Assembly (NCBI RefSeq): GCF_008705135.1
Contig: NZ_CP023694.1
Location: forward strand, 6,491,001-6,555,000
Source: Streptomyces coeruleorubidus
GTDB taxonomy: Bacteria; Actinomycetota; Actinomycetes; Streptomycetales; Streptomycetaceae
Reading direction: 5' to 3'
Length of the DNA stretch: 64,000 bases
Shown here piece after piece: positions 1 to 9,635 of the stretch (the stretch's first letter is position 1; the number at the start of each line of letters is the position of its first letter). The position numbers and the translations under genes were made by a program. Below the pieces are notes generated by a model. The model worked only from the letters and a program-made list of their open reading frames with translations, ran no database searches and was not told where the DNA came from.

Positions 1-1694
1 TTGGCCCGGTTGATCTCGTCGACGATCAGGACGTACGGATTGGCCGGGTCCTTCGCGGCACGCTCGGCGAGCAGCCGGAACGGCCCGGGCACGACGTCGA
101 ACACCACCGAGCCGCCCTCGCCCCGGACGGGACGGAACCCCTCGAAGAAGTCCTCGTAGGTGTACGAGGGGTGGAACTGCACCAGCTCCACCCGGTCGGG
201 GCCGGCGAGATGCCGGGCGAGGGCGCGGGCGAGGTAGGTCTTCCCGGTGCCGGGCGGGCCGTGGAAGACGAGCTGCCCCTGCTCCTGGAGCTGTTCGGCC
301 GTCTCGCGCAGCCACTCCAGCGGCATCAGCAGCCGCGCGGCCAGCTCCTCGGTGACCGGCGGCAGTTCCAGCGCCTTGGTGACGTCGACGTCGACGAGCT
401 CCTCGGCGACCACGTCCTCCAGCCCCGCCCGCTCGGCGAGTTCGGCCGCGACGCTGCTGATGTCGTAGAGCGTCGGCGGCAGGGGCAGCCGGGCCTGCAC
501 ACGCTCGGGCAGCTCCGCGCGGACGAGCGGCCGCTCGGCGGTGGCCCAGCGCACCGGTCGGCGCCGGGCGTTGTCCGGGCCCTCCGAGGCGTCGTACGCG
601 GCCGGGCCCTGGACGGTTCCGACGTGCACCTCGTCCGGAGTGACGGTGACGACCAGGTCGCCCGGCTGCATGACGGTGAGAAAGGCGTGCAGCTGGTACG
701 CGGCCTGCCCGCGCAACTGGGCGCTCGACTCCGGCATCGCCTCGGCGACGGCCCGCTGCACGTCCTGCTTGGCGGAGCCGGCGGGGATCTCCGGGATCTC
801 CCGCCAGGCCATCGAGCAGTAGCCGCGCCGCAGCCAGTCCGGGATGAAGTTGCGCCCGTCCACGTTGTACCCGCGCACCAGCCAGCCGCGCTGCTCGTGT
901 TCGACGGCGCCCCTGCGCCACCGGCCCACCCACGGCTCGTCGTAGAAGTCGACCGCTTGCCCGGTCTGTTCCTCCAGCGTCCGGCACAGTTCCAGCAGAT
1001 CGCGGTCGTCGTCGCCGGTGGGCTCGGGGAGTTCGTCCGCGAAGGCCTTGACGATCTCCTGCTTGTGGTAGGCGCTGGCGATCGGCTGGTACGTCTCCGG
1101 GAAGAGCAGGTGCAGCAGGACGTGGATCTGCGCCCGGCCCTTCTTGTGCCCGACGGACCGCTGGACGTCCAGGCACTCCTCGCGGAACCGCCAGGGGTCG
1201 TCCAGCAGCGCCTCCCGCTCGGCTTCGGGGAGCGCGGCGAGCCGCTCCACCAGCAGGACCAGGATCTGGAACTGCGCCCACCGGTAGTTCAGGAAGCCCT
1301 GGCCGCCGTGCAGGAAGCCCTTCAGACCCGGCTCCAGATCCGCCGGGACGGCCACCGGGCGATCGGCCCAGGACAGCACCTCGCCCAGGATCTGGCGCTT
1401 CTTGGCCAGCCCGATCTGCTCGGGCACCAGCGGTGCCATGTTCACGAACAGCAACTCGGCGGCGAGGACCACCGTCGCGTCCGGGGCGCCGTCGAGCTGG
1501 CGCCGCAGCTTGACCAGGAAGGTGTCCGAGGACTCGTCCGGCTGGTCCACGAACCGGACCCGCAGATCGGAGGCCGTCGCCCCGCTCCAGGCCGGCAACT
1601 CCCGCGCGAACGCGGACGTCCCGCTCAGCAGTCCCTCACGGAAGACCCGCCGCACCGCCGCCACGACATCGGTGCTTTCCGGCCGCCTCGCCAT
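1..1694 (-). CDS. McrB-type AAA+ ATPase with probable modified-base reader domain (partial, 3' end beyond window)
   Basis: The frame is open from an ATG at 1694 to the left edge, giving 564 visible residues. Walker A reads GPPGTGKT at about residues 479-486. It is followed by FHPSYTYEDFFEGFRP, the signature segment of McrB-family GTPases/ATPases, and at the edge by a Walker B-like LIVDEINRA. The first ~470 residues are not AAA. Residues ~265-365 contain a GQ...F...MQPGDLVVT...VHVGTVQG pattern that resembles the PUA/EVE-like domains used by modification-dependent restriction enzymes to read methylated bases; this domain call is my inference. McrB works with the nuclease McrC, normally encoded directly downstream, which here would lie outside the window. 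A role in type IV restriction of modified DNA is likely but rests on family knowledge. The gene is divergent from the ATP-grasp gene. Confidence 0.8.
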   Translation of the reverse strand, partial: MARRPESTDVVAAVRRVFREGLLSGTSAFARELPAWSGATASDLRVRFVDQPDESSDTFLVKLRRQLDGAPDATVVLAAELLFVNMAPLVPEQIGLAKKRQILGEVLSWADRPVAVPADLEPGLKGFLHGGQGFLNYRWAQFQILVLLVERLAALPEAEREALLDDPWRFREECLDVQRSVGHKKGRAQIHVLLHLLFPETYQPIASAYHKQEIVKAFADELPEPTGDDDRDLLELCRTLEEQTGQAVDFYDEPWVGRWRRGAVEHEQRGWLVRGYNVDGRNFIPDWLRRGYCSMAWREIPEIPAGSAKQDVQRAVAEAMPESSAQLRGQAAYQLHAFLTVMQPGDLVVTVTPDEVHVGTVQGPAAYDASEGPDNARRRPVRWATAERPLVRAELPERVQARLPLPPTLYDISSVAAELAERAGLEDVVAEELVDVDVTKALELPPVTEELAARLLMPLEWLRETAEQLQEQGQLVFHGPPGTGKTYLARALARHLAGPDRVELVQFHPSYTYEDFFEGFRPVRGEGGSVVFDVVPGPFRLLAERAAKDPANPYVLIVDEINRA

Positions 1695-1805
1695 TTCGCC
1701 CCACCCCCTGGTGCTCGAATGGCCCAGACTAGGCGGACAGCGGCACGGAGGCCTCCAAGGGAGGCGCAAGGGCCACGACGGCGAACGAGAACGGTGTCCG
1801 ACCAG

Positions 1806-3023
1806 ATGACGACAGCACACACCCCCGCGGTGACCCCGACGGCAGCGGACGACGGCGGCGAGGCCGGGAGGGGCACCGTGCTCTACCTCGGCCTGCGGCG
1901 CTCCCCCCTGGAATGGCGCGCCGAACTCGGCGCCGCCGCAGCACGGGGACTGAGCGTCCACGTCGCGTCCGACGCCGACGTCTCCCACACCGGGCTGCCC
2001 GGCCACCGGCTCGGCTCCTTCGACCGCGGCTCCTCGCTCGCGGAGCAGGCCGCCGAGGCAGCCCCGGACCAGGCCCCCGTCGCTGTCGTCTGCTGGGGCG
2101 ACAAGTACGTCGGCCTCACCGCGCTGCTCGCCGAGCGGTTCGGGGTGCGCGGCATCGGTACCGACGCCGCGGCCGTCACCACCGACAAGGCCGCCCAGCG
2201 CCGGGCCATGGAGCCGTACGGGCTCAACCCGCCCTGGCGGGCGGGCCGGACGCTCGACGACCTGCGGGCCGTCGCGTCGGAGCTCGGCACCACGGGCCGT
2301 CCCCTGGTGTTCAAGCCCGCCCACTGCTCCGGCGGCCGCGGCATGGCGCTGATCACCCAGGACACCGGCCTGGACGAGGTGTTCGCGCTCACGGCCGCCA
2401 ACTACTCAAGGACCGGCGACTTCCTCGTCGAGGAGTACGTCGACGGCTCCGAGCACTCCGTCTCGGGTGTCGTCTCCGACGGCACGGTGCGGATCCTCGG
2501 TGTCACCGACAAGAGCGTCGACGGGCCCTTGTCCCCGTCGTGGGCCACGGCGGTCCCCTCCGCCCTGACGGACACGCAGGTCAAGGACCTGATGCGGGCC
2601 GCCGAGCAGGCCGTGCTCGCCGTCGGCCTCGGGACCGGAGGGTTCCACGTCGACCTGCGGTTCGGCTCCGCGGGCCCCGTCGTCCTGGAGGTCGGCGGAC
2701 GGCTCGGCGGCGACCTGATCAACTCCCACCTCATCCCGTACGCGCACCAGGGGGCCGTCCGGCCGTACGAGGCGCTGCTCGCCCTGCTCACCGACGGGGA
2801 GCTGCCCGGCGAGACCCCCGAGCCCAGCCGTGGCGCGGCCATGGTGCTGCTGCCCAAGGACGGGCGCCCGGCGGGCGATGTGGCGGTGGCCGCGCTCGCC
2901 CGCCCGCGGGTCGTCCTCGCCGAGGACTGGCCCGGCACGGACACGGTCGTGGCGGTCGTCGTCACCGAGGACCCGGCCGACCTGCCCGCGGCCGTCGCGG
3001 AGGTCCGCGAGGCGGCCAGGTGA
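1806..3023 (+). CDS. ATP-grasp domain protein (carboxylate-amine ligase-like)
   Basis: 405 residues. The order is typical of ATP-grasp ligases: an N-terminal pre-ATP-grasp Rossmann-like part (VLYLGLRRSPLEW...), a central KAAQRRAMEPYGL segment, the ATP-binding strand PLVFKPAHCSGGRGMAL, the FLVEEYVDGSE strand, and a metal-binding end FHVDLRF...VVLEVGGRLGGD. Such enzymes join a carboxylate to an amine or thiol through an acyl phosphate; the substrate cannot be read from sequence. A GTG at 1794 in the same frame is an alternative start; neither has a clear ribosome binding site. An open frame continues far upstream but runs antisense to the McrB-type gene and is not coding. The gene is convergent with sdaA. 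Confidence 0.75.
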   Translation: MTTAHTPAVTPTAADDGGEAGRGTVLYLGLRRSPLEWRAELGAAAARGLSVHVASDADVSHTGLPGHRLGSFDRGSSLAEQAAEAAPDQAPVAVVCWGDKYVGLTALLAERFGVRGIGTDAAAVTTDKAAQRRAMEPYGLNPPWRAGRTLDDLRAVASELGTTGRPLVFKPAHCSGGRGMALITQDTGLDEVFALTAANYSRTGDFLVEEYVDGSEHSVSGVVSDGTVRILGVTDKSVDGPLSPSWATAVPSALTDTQVKDLMRAAEQAVLAVGLGTGGFHVDLRFGSAGPVVLEVGGRLGGDLINSHLIPYAHQGAVRPYEALLALLTDGELPGETPEPSRGAAMVLLPKDGRPAGDVAVAALARPRVVLAEDWPGTDTVVAVVVTEDPADLPAAVAEVREAAR

Positions 3024-3168
3024 CCGCAGGCCCCGCGCCTGCGCCCCGCCTTCGACGAGCTGACGCGCCTCACCGGCAGGGGCGGCGCGTCAGCGCCTTC
3101 CGCCGGGACGCCCAGACCGCCAGGACCGCCGCGACCACGGCGGCCGCCGCCCGGCGCCACGCGGGCCG

Positions 3169-4536
3169 TCAGCACTCGATGATGTTGACCGCCAGCCCGC
3201 CCCGTGCCGTCTCCTTGTACTTCACCGACATGTCCGCGCCGGTGTCCTTCATCGTCTTGATGACCTTGTCCAGGGACACCTTGTGGGAACCGTCGCCGCG
3301 CATGGCCATGCGGGCGGCCGTGACGGCCTTCACCGCGGCCATGCCGTTGCGTTCGATGCACGGGATCTGCACCAGGCCGCCCACGGGGTCGCAGGTCAGT
3401 CCGAGGTTGTGTTCCATGCCGATCTCGGCGGCGTTCTCGACCTGCTCCGGGGAGCCGCCGAGCACCTCGGCCAGCGCGCCCGCCGCCATCGAGCAGGCCG
3501 AGCCGACCTCGCCCTGGCAGCCGACCTCGGCGCCGGAGATGGAGGCGTTCTCCTTGAAGAGCATGCCGATGGCCCCGGCGGCGAGGAGGAAGCGGACGAC
3601 TCCGTCCTCGTCGGCGCCGGGCACGAAGTTCATGTAGTAGTGCAGGACCGCCGGGATGATGCCGGCCGCGCCGTTGGTGGGGGCGGTGACGACCCGGCCC
3701 CCGGCGGCGTTCTCCTCGTTGACCGCCATCGCGTAGAGCGTGATCCACTCCATGGCGAGGGCCTTCGGGTCGCCCTCGGAGCGCAGCTTGCGGGCGGTGT
3801 TCGCGGCCCGGCGGCGCACCTTCAGACCGCCCGGCAGGATGCCCTCGCGGGACATGCCGCGCGCCACGCACGCCTCCATCACCCGCCAGATCTCCAGCAG
3901 GCCGGCGCGGATCTCCTCCTCGGTGCGCCAGGCCCGCTCGTTCTCCAGCATCAGAGCGGAGATCGACAGGCCCGTCTCCCCGGCCATGCGCAGCAGCTCG
4001 TCGCCCGTGCGGAAGGGGTACTTCAGCACGGTGTCGTCGAGCTTAATGCGGTCCGCGCCCACCGCGTCCTCGTCGACGACGAAGCCGCCGCCCACCGAGT
4101 AGTACGTCTTCGACAGCAGCTCCGCGCCCGAGGCGTCGTACGCCCACAGGGTCATGCCGTTGGCGTGGTACGGCAGGGCCTTGCGGCGGTGCAGGACCAT
4201 GTCGTCGTCGTAGGAGAACGCGATCTCCTGCTCGCCCAGCAGGTTGAGCCGGCCACCGGTCCTGATCGCCTCCACCCGTGCGTCGGCCGTCTCCACGTCC
4301 ACCGTGCGGGGCGAGTCGCCCTCCAGGCCGAGCAGCACCGCCTTGGGCGTGCCGTGGCCGTGGCCGGTGGCGCCGAGCGAGCCGTAGAGCTCCGCGCGGA
4401 CCTTCGCGGCCGGGGCCAGCAGCTCCTCGTTGCGCAGCCGCCGGGCGAACATCCGGGCCGCCCGCATCGGGCCGACGGTGTGGGAGCTGGACGGGCCGAT
4501 GCCGATCGAGAACAGGTCGAAGACCGAGATGGCCAC
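3169..4536 (-). CDS. sdaA: L-serine dehydratase (iron-sulfur, single chain)
   Basis: 455 residues, GTG start with AGGAG about 7 nt upstream. It deaminates L-serine to pyruvate and ammonia in the cytoplasm. The N-terminal beta domain starts VFDLFSIGIGPSSSHTVGPM, as in the single-chain bacterial enzymes. The alpha domain carries the cysteines expected to hold the 4Fe-4S cluster (GCQGEVGSACSMAAG, LTCDPVGGLVQIPC). It lies 83 bp after glyA on the same strand, so it is probably the last gene of the riboswitch-led gcvT-gcvH-glyA-sdaA unit. This links glycine-to-serine conversion with serine disposal. It is convergent with the ATP-grasp gene. Confidence 0.96.
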   Translation of the reverse strand: MAISVFDLFSIGIGPSSSHTVGPMRAARMFARRLRNEELLAPAAKVRAELYGSLGATGHGHGTPKAVLLGLEGDSPRTVDVETADARVEAIRTGGRLNLLGEQEIAFSYDDDMVLHRRKALPYHANGMTLWAYDASGAELLSKTYYSVGGGFVVDEDAVGADRIKLDDTVLKYPFRTGDELLRMAGETGLSISALMLENERAWRTEEEIRAGLLEIWRVMEACVARGMSREGILPGGLKVRRRAANTARKLRSEGDPKALAMEWITLYAMAVNEENAAGGRVVTAPTNGAAGIIPAVLHYYMNFVPGADEDGVVRFLLAAGAIGMLFKENASISGAEVGCQGEVGSACSMAAGALAEVLGGSPEQVENAAEIGMEHNLGLTCDPVGGLVQIPCIERNGMAAVKAVTAARMAMRGDGSHKVSLDKVIKTMKDTGADMSVKYKETARGGLAVNIIEC

Positions 4537-4619
4537 GGGAACTCCTGACTACGGGGGTGGTGCAGAGGGGGTGGGCGCCGCGCCGCTTGTGGCCGCACGG
4601 CGCCCGAAAGGTTTCTTCG

Positions 4620-5882
<1,263 letters not shown>

Positions 5883-5896
5883 ACGGCTACGACTCC

Positions 5897-6274
5897 TCAG
5901 CCGGCGGAGAACGCGGTGTACTCGTCGGCGGAGAGCAGGTCGCCCGGCTCGTCCGTGACCCGCACCTTGAACAGCCAGCCGCCCTCGAAGGGGGCCGAGT
6001 TCACCAGCGACGGGTCGTTCACGACGTCCTCGTTGACCTCGGTGACCTCACCGGAGACGGGGGAGTAGAGGTCGGACACCGACTTGGTCGACTCCAGCTC
6101 GCCGCAGGTCTCGCCCGCGGACACGGAGTCACCGACCTCGGGGAGCTGGACGAAGACCACGTCGCCGAGCGCGTTGGCCGCGTGCTCCGTGATGCCGACC
6201 GTCGCGACGCCGTCCTCGGCGGCCGACAGCCACTCGTGCTCCTTGCTGTAACGAAGCTGCTGGGGGTTGCTCAT
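5897..6274 (-). CDS. gcvH: glycine cleavage system H protein
   Basis: 125 residues, a complete lipoyl carrier protein. The lipoyl-lysine is K64 in GELESTKSVSDLYSPVSGEV. H protein shuttles the aminomethyl group between the P, T and L proteins. It lies 105 bp downstream of gcvT and 14 bp before glyA. The P protein (glycine decarboxylase, gcvP) is not in the window, so it must be encoded elsewhere. Confidence 0.97.
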   Translation of the reverse strand: MSNPQQLRYSKEHEWLSAAEDGVATVGITEHAANALGDVVFVQLPEVGDSVSAGETCGELESTKSVSDLYSPVSGEVTEVNEDVVNDPSLVNSAPFEGGWLFKVRVTDEPGDLLSADEYTAFSAG

Positions 6275-6379
6275 GGCCTGGATTCTCCTGTACGCGCGGG
6301 AGTGCTGTTGACGGGGGGACTGCTGGTGAGCTGGAACGACGGACCACGGGGGACGCTCGCCGCGGCCCCGGGCCAGTGT

Positions 6380-7501
6380 CTACTTCTGCCGCTTGTAGAA
6401 CGGCAGCGCCACGACCTCGTACGGCTCGTGGCTGCCCCGGATGTCCACGCCCACGCCGGGCGTACCGGGCGCGGCGTGCGCGGCGTCGACGTACGCCATC
6501 GCGATCGGCTTGCCGAGGGTGGGGGAGGGGGCGCCGGAGGTGACCTCGCCGATCACCTCGCCGCCGGCCACGACCGCGTACCCGGCGCGCGGGACCCGGC
6601 GGCCCTCGGCGACGAGCCCGACCAGCACGCGCGGCGGGTTCTGCTCGGCGCGGGCGGCGGCCTCCCGCAGGGCCTCGCGCCCCACGAATTCGCCGTCCTT
6701 CTCGAACTTCACGACCCGGCCGAGACCGGCGTCGAAGGGCGTCAGGGAGGTGCTCAGCTCGTGCCCGTACAGCGGCATGCCCGCCTCCAGGCGCAGCGTG
6801 TCGCGGCAGGACAGCCCGCAGGGGACCAGTCCGGCGCCCTCGCCCGCCTTGGTCAGGGCCTGCCACAGCTCGACCGCGTGCTCCGGCTTCACGAACAGCT
6901 CGAAGCCGTCCTCGCCGGTGTAGCCGGTGCGGGCGATCAGGGCCGGGACGCCCGCGACCGTGCCCGGCAGACCGGCGTAGTACTTCAGGCCGTCCAGGTC
7001 GGCGTCGGTGAGGGACCTCAGGATCCCCGGGGACTGAGGCCCCTGCACGGCGATCAGCGCGTAGGCGTCCCGGTCGTCGCGCACCTCGGCGTCGAAGCCC
7101 GCGGAACGTTCCGCCAGGGCGTCCAGCACGACCTGGGCGTTGGAGGCGTTGGCGACGACCATGTACTCGGTCTCGCCCAGCCGGTAGACGATCAGGTCGT
7201 CGAGGATGCCGCCGTCGGCCCGGCAGATCATGGTGTAGCGGGCGCGGCCCGGCTTCACGCCCCCGATGTTGCCCACCAGGGCGTAGTCGAGGAGGGCGGC
7301 GGCCTGCGGACCGGTGACGGTGATCTCCCCCATGTGGGAGAGGTCGAACAGCCCGGCCTTCGTGCGCACGGCGTTGTGCTCGTCGCGCTCGGAGCCGTAG
7401 CGCAGGGGCATGTCCCAGCCGGCGAAGTCGGTCATCGTCGCGCCGAGCGAACGATGCAGGGCATCGAGCGCGGTGTGGCGGAGTTCTCCTGTACTGCTCA
7501 T
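6380..7501 (-). CDS. gcvT: glycine cleavage system T protein (aminomethyltransferase)
   Basis: 373 residues from the ATG at 7501 (MSSTGELRHTALDALHRSLG). It transfers the methylene group from aminomethylated H protein to tetrahydrofolate, releasing ammonia. Family segments include FAGWDMPLRYG, KAGLFDLSHMGEI, ARTGYTGEDGFELF and the C-terminal barrel domain. The frame stays open 147 nt further upstream, but that stretch is the glycine riboswitch, so the longer start is rejected. It is the first gene of the gcvT-gcvH-glyA-sdaA unit. Confidence 0.97.
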   Translation of the reverse strand: MSSTGELRHTALDALHRSLGATMTDFAGWDMPLRYGSERDEHNAVRTKAGLFDLSHMGEITVTGPQAAALLDYALVGNIGGVKPGRARYTMICRADGGILDDLIVYRLGETEYMVVANASNAQVVLDALAERSAGFDAEVRDDRDAYALIAVQGPQSPGILRSLTDADLDGLKYYAGLPGTVAGVPALIARTGYTGEDGFELFVKPEHAVELWQALTKAGEGAGLVPCGLSCRDTLRLEAGMPLYGHELSTSLTPFDAGLGRVVKFEKDGEFVGREALREAAARAEQNPPRVLVGLVAEGRRVPRAGYAVVAGGEVIGEVTSGAPSPTLGKPIAMAYVDAAHAAPGTPGVGVDIRGSHEPYEVVALPFYKRQK

Positions 7502-7576
7502 CGGTCGGTCGTCTCCCAGGGCAATGGGGGTACCTCCCGCGCGAGCTCGTTCGAGCGTGGGGGAGGGCGAGGTCGT

Positions 7577-7772
7577 TCCTCCCCATCTGTCATCGGAACC
7601 TGAGAGGTTCGCCATGAAGGACATGGCTTGCACCTTGGGTGGGACCACCGAGGACGGCGGCCCGCTTTTCAGATGTGCCTCGCCCGCGCGGTAACGGGGC
7701 CTGAGAGATTCAAGGGAGGGACTTGCTCCTTCGGCGCCCCAGCGTCAGCGGTGCTGGGAACTCTCCCGCGCG
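7577..7772 (-). promoter_or_regulatory. tandem glycine riboswitch upstream of gcvT
   Basis: Read on the minus strand, two glycine-aptamer-like halves follow each other. The first (about 7772-7655) has GGGAGAG, then GCGCCGAAGGAGCAAG (near 7737-7722) and AATCTCTCAGGCCCC (near 7710-7696). The second (about 7655-7577) has CCCAAGGTGCAAGCC (7639-7625) and GAACCTCTCAGGTTCC (7610-7595), ending ACAGATGGGGAGG. These are the conserved core elements of glycine aptamers. The element ends about 75 nt before the gcvT ATG. It is expected to turn on gcv expression when glycine is abundant. Exact borders and fold are estimated by eye. Confidence 0.9.
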
Positions 7773-7960
7773 GATTCAAACGGCCGGTATGCAGTTGGCG
7801 CGCACATCATTGCACGCATCGTCGCGGGGTGGCAGGGGCACCACCCTGTAGCAGGCCTGTTGCAGGAAGAGGACTAAAAACAGAGACATCGGGCATTACC
7901 TTCTCTTTACACTCAGCGGGGATGGGACTCCATACCTGGCCCCAGGGGAGGACGATCACG

Positions 7961-8629
7961 GTGAACAGGACCACCGCGTACGCCACGACATCGGGCGTCG
8001 CGCTGCCCGAGCAGCCGGCCGCTCCGGCACGGGCGGCCTGCGGCCCGCTGCCGGTGCCGGTCGTCCGCGATCTGCGCGAGCGCGCCGGCCGCAGCCCGCA
8101 CGCGCTGCTCTTCGGCCCCCGCGACCTCGTCGTGGTCACGGGTCTGCCCGGCAGCGGCAAGTCCACGCTGATGCGGCGCACCGTGCCCGGCCGGCGCATC
8201 GACTCGCAGGACACCCGCGACCGCTGGGACGGCCGCATGCCGCGCTTCCTGCCGTACGCGGTCTACCGCCCGCTCGTCCGCCTCGCCCACTACGCCGGGC
8301 TGCGCCGCGCCCTGCGCACCGGCGAGGGCGTCGTCGTGCACGACTGCGGCACCCAGGCCTGGGTCCGCCGCTGGCTGGCCCGCGAGGCCCGCCACCGGGG
8401 CGGCGCCCTGCATCTGCTCACGCTCGACGTCACCCCCGAGGAGGCCCTGGCCGGCCAGCGCGACCGCGGCCGCGGTGTCTCGCGGTACGCGTTCCTGCGC
8501 CACCGCGCGGCGACCACCCGCCTGCTGCACGCCGTGGAGCGGGGCGAACTGCCCGCGGGCTGCGGCTCGGCGATCCTCCTGGACCGGGACGCGGCGGACA
8601 CCCTGCGCCGGATCGCCTTCACGGGCTGA
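7961..8629 (+). CDS. small P-loop (AAA/kinase-like) ATP-binding protein
   Basis: 222 residues from the GTG at 7961, with GGGGAGG about 9 nt upstream. An in-frame ATG at 7922 is a weaker alternative. Walker A is VVTGLPGSGKSTLMRR near residues 63-75. A possible second motif, GVVVHDCGTQAWVRRWL, follows, and there are basic residues near the end (QRDRGRGVSRYAF) that could form a lid. The layout is that of polynucleotide-kinase/gluconate-kinase-like P-loop proteins ('AAA family ATPase'). The substrate is unknown. It is divergent from the gcv riboswitch unit and is followed by two SseB-family genes. Confidence 0.8.
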   Translation: MNRTTAYATTSGVALPEQPAAPARAACGPLPVPVVRDLRERAGRSPHALLFGPRDLVVVTGLPGSGKSTLMRRTVPGRRIDSQDTRDRWDGRMPRFLPYAVYRPLVRLAHYAGLRRALRTGEGVVVHDCGTQAWVRRWLAREARHRGGALHLLTLDVTPEEALAGQRDRGRGVSRYAFLRHRAATTRLLHAVERGELPAGCGSAILLDRDAADTLRRIAFTG

Positions 8630-8696
8630 CCGCAGGCGGCCGGCGAGACGCTAGCCTTTTGAGCCACAGCAGTGGTTCCAGGCAGGCGGTAGGCAG

Positions 8697-9479
8697 ATGG
8701 ACTTCCCGGCGGACTTCCCGGCGCACACGCAGACCCACCCGCACGGCGGATGGCCAGGCAACGAACTGGAGGAGGTGCTCTCGGCCTCCCTCGGCGCCGG
8801 ACCGTCGGCCGGCGGGCGGATCGTCGAGGTGCTCGGCCGGAGTTTCGTCTGGGTTCCCCTGCCGAGCGGCGGCGGACCGCAGAGCGGTCCCCTCGACCTG
8901 CCCGGCATCGAGATCGAGGGCCAGGCGTACGTACCGGTGTTCAGCTCCGAGGAGCAGTTCCGCCAGGTCGTCGGCTCCCACATGTCGTACACCATCGCGC
9001 CCGCCGTGGAGTTCGCCCGCGGCCTGCCGCCGCACGCCGGGATAGCCGTCAACCCGGGCGGCGTGGTCGGCATACCGCTTCCGCCGCCCGCCGTGGCCGA
9101 GCTCTGCCGGGCCGGCCGGACGCCCCTGGACGGCCCCGCGAGCGGCGGCCGGGTCCGCCTCTTCGAGCCCGACTGGCAGGACGACCCGGTGGACTTCCTC
9201 GCCGCCGCCTCCGCAGAGTTCGAGGCGATCGGCGTCGTCGTCACCGCCCGCCGCTGCCTCGCCGCGATCGAGACCGCAGACCCGGTGATGTTCGTGGGCG
9301 TCGAACTCTCCCAGTGGGAAGGCGACCTGCGGGCCCTCCCCTTGGACGCCCTGTCCCGGGCCGTGACCAGGTCCCCGGCCCCGTGGCCGGTCAACCTGGT
9401 CCTCCTGGACGTGGCGGAGGACCCGGTGGGCGCGTGGATGCGGGAGCGAGTGCGACCGTTCTACCAAAGGGTTCACTAG
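8697..9479 (+). CDS. SseB-family protein (enhanced serine sensitivity), first copy
   Basis: 260 residues. The N-terminal half matches the SseB N-terminal domain (FVWVPLP...GPLDLPGIEIEGQAYVPVFSSEEQF). The C-terminal half matches the SseB C-terminal domain (FLAAASAEFEAIGVVVTARR..., GVELSQWEGDL..., DPVGAWMRERVRPFYQR). The ending VRPFYQRVH is nearly repeated in the next gene (SARPFYDRE). SseB was named in E. coli for altered serine sensitivity, but its biochemical role is unknown. The position beside sdaA/glyA/gcvTH makes a link to serine or glycine plausible (inference). Confidence 0.85.
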   Translation: MDFPADFPAHTQTHPHGGWPGNELEEVLSASLGAGPSAGGRIVEVLGRSFVWVPLPSGGGPQSGPLDLPGIEIEGQAYVPVFSSEEQFRQVVGSHMSYTIAPAVEFARGLPPHAGIAVNPGGVVGIPLPPPAVAELCRAGRTPLDGPASGGRVRLFEPDWQDDPVDFLAAASAEFEAIGVVVTARRCLAAIETADPVMFVGVELSQWEGDLRALPLDALSRAVTRSPAPWPVNLVLLDVAEDPVGAWMRERVRPFYQRVH

Positions 9480-9635
9480 CAGATCTTTCACAGGGTTCAC
9501 CGGCACACGCTCACAGGAGTGAGCCACGCCACCGGCCCCGGCCGGACCCGCACCCGCAGGACGAGGCAAGTCCCGAGTCGGCGGGCGGGCTTAAGCTAGG
9601 TCACGGTCGAGGCGTTGTACGAAGGGGCGGTAAAG

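Noticed and set aside
171..1793. Upstream half of the long plus-strand ORF ending with the ATP-grasp gene
   Set aside because: It runs antisense to the McrB-type gene, has no domain content and is Arg/Gln/Gly-rich, typical of a high-GC shadow frame.
7502..7648. N-terminal extension of gcvT
   Set aside because: It translates the glycine riboswitch; the ATG at 7501 matches the normal T-protein start.
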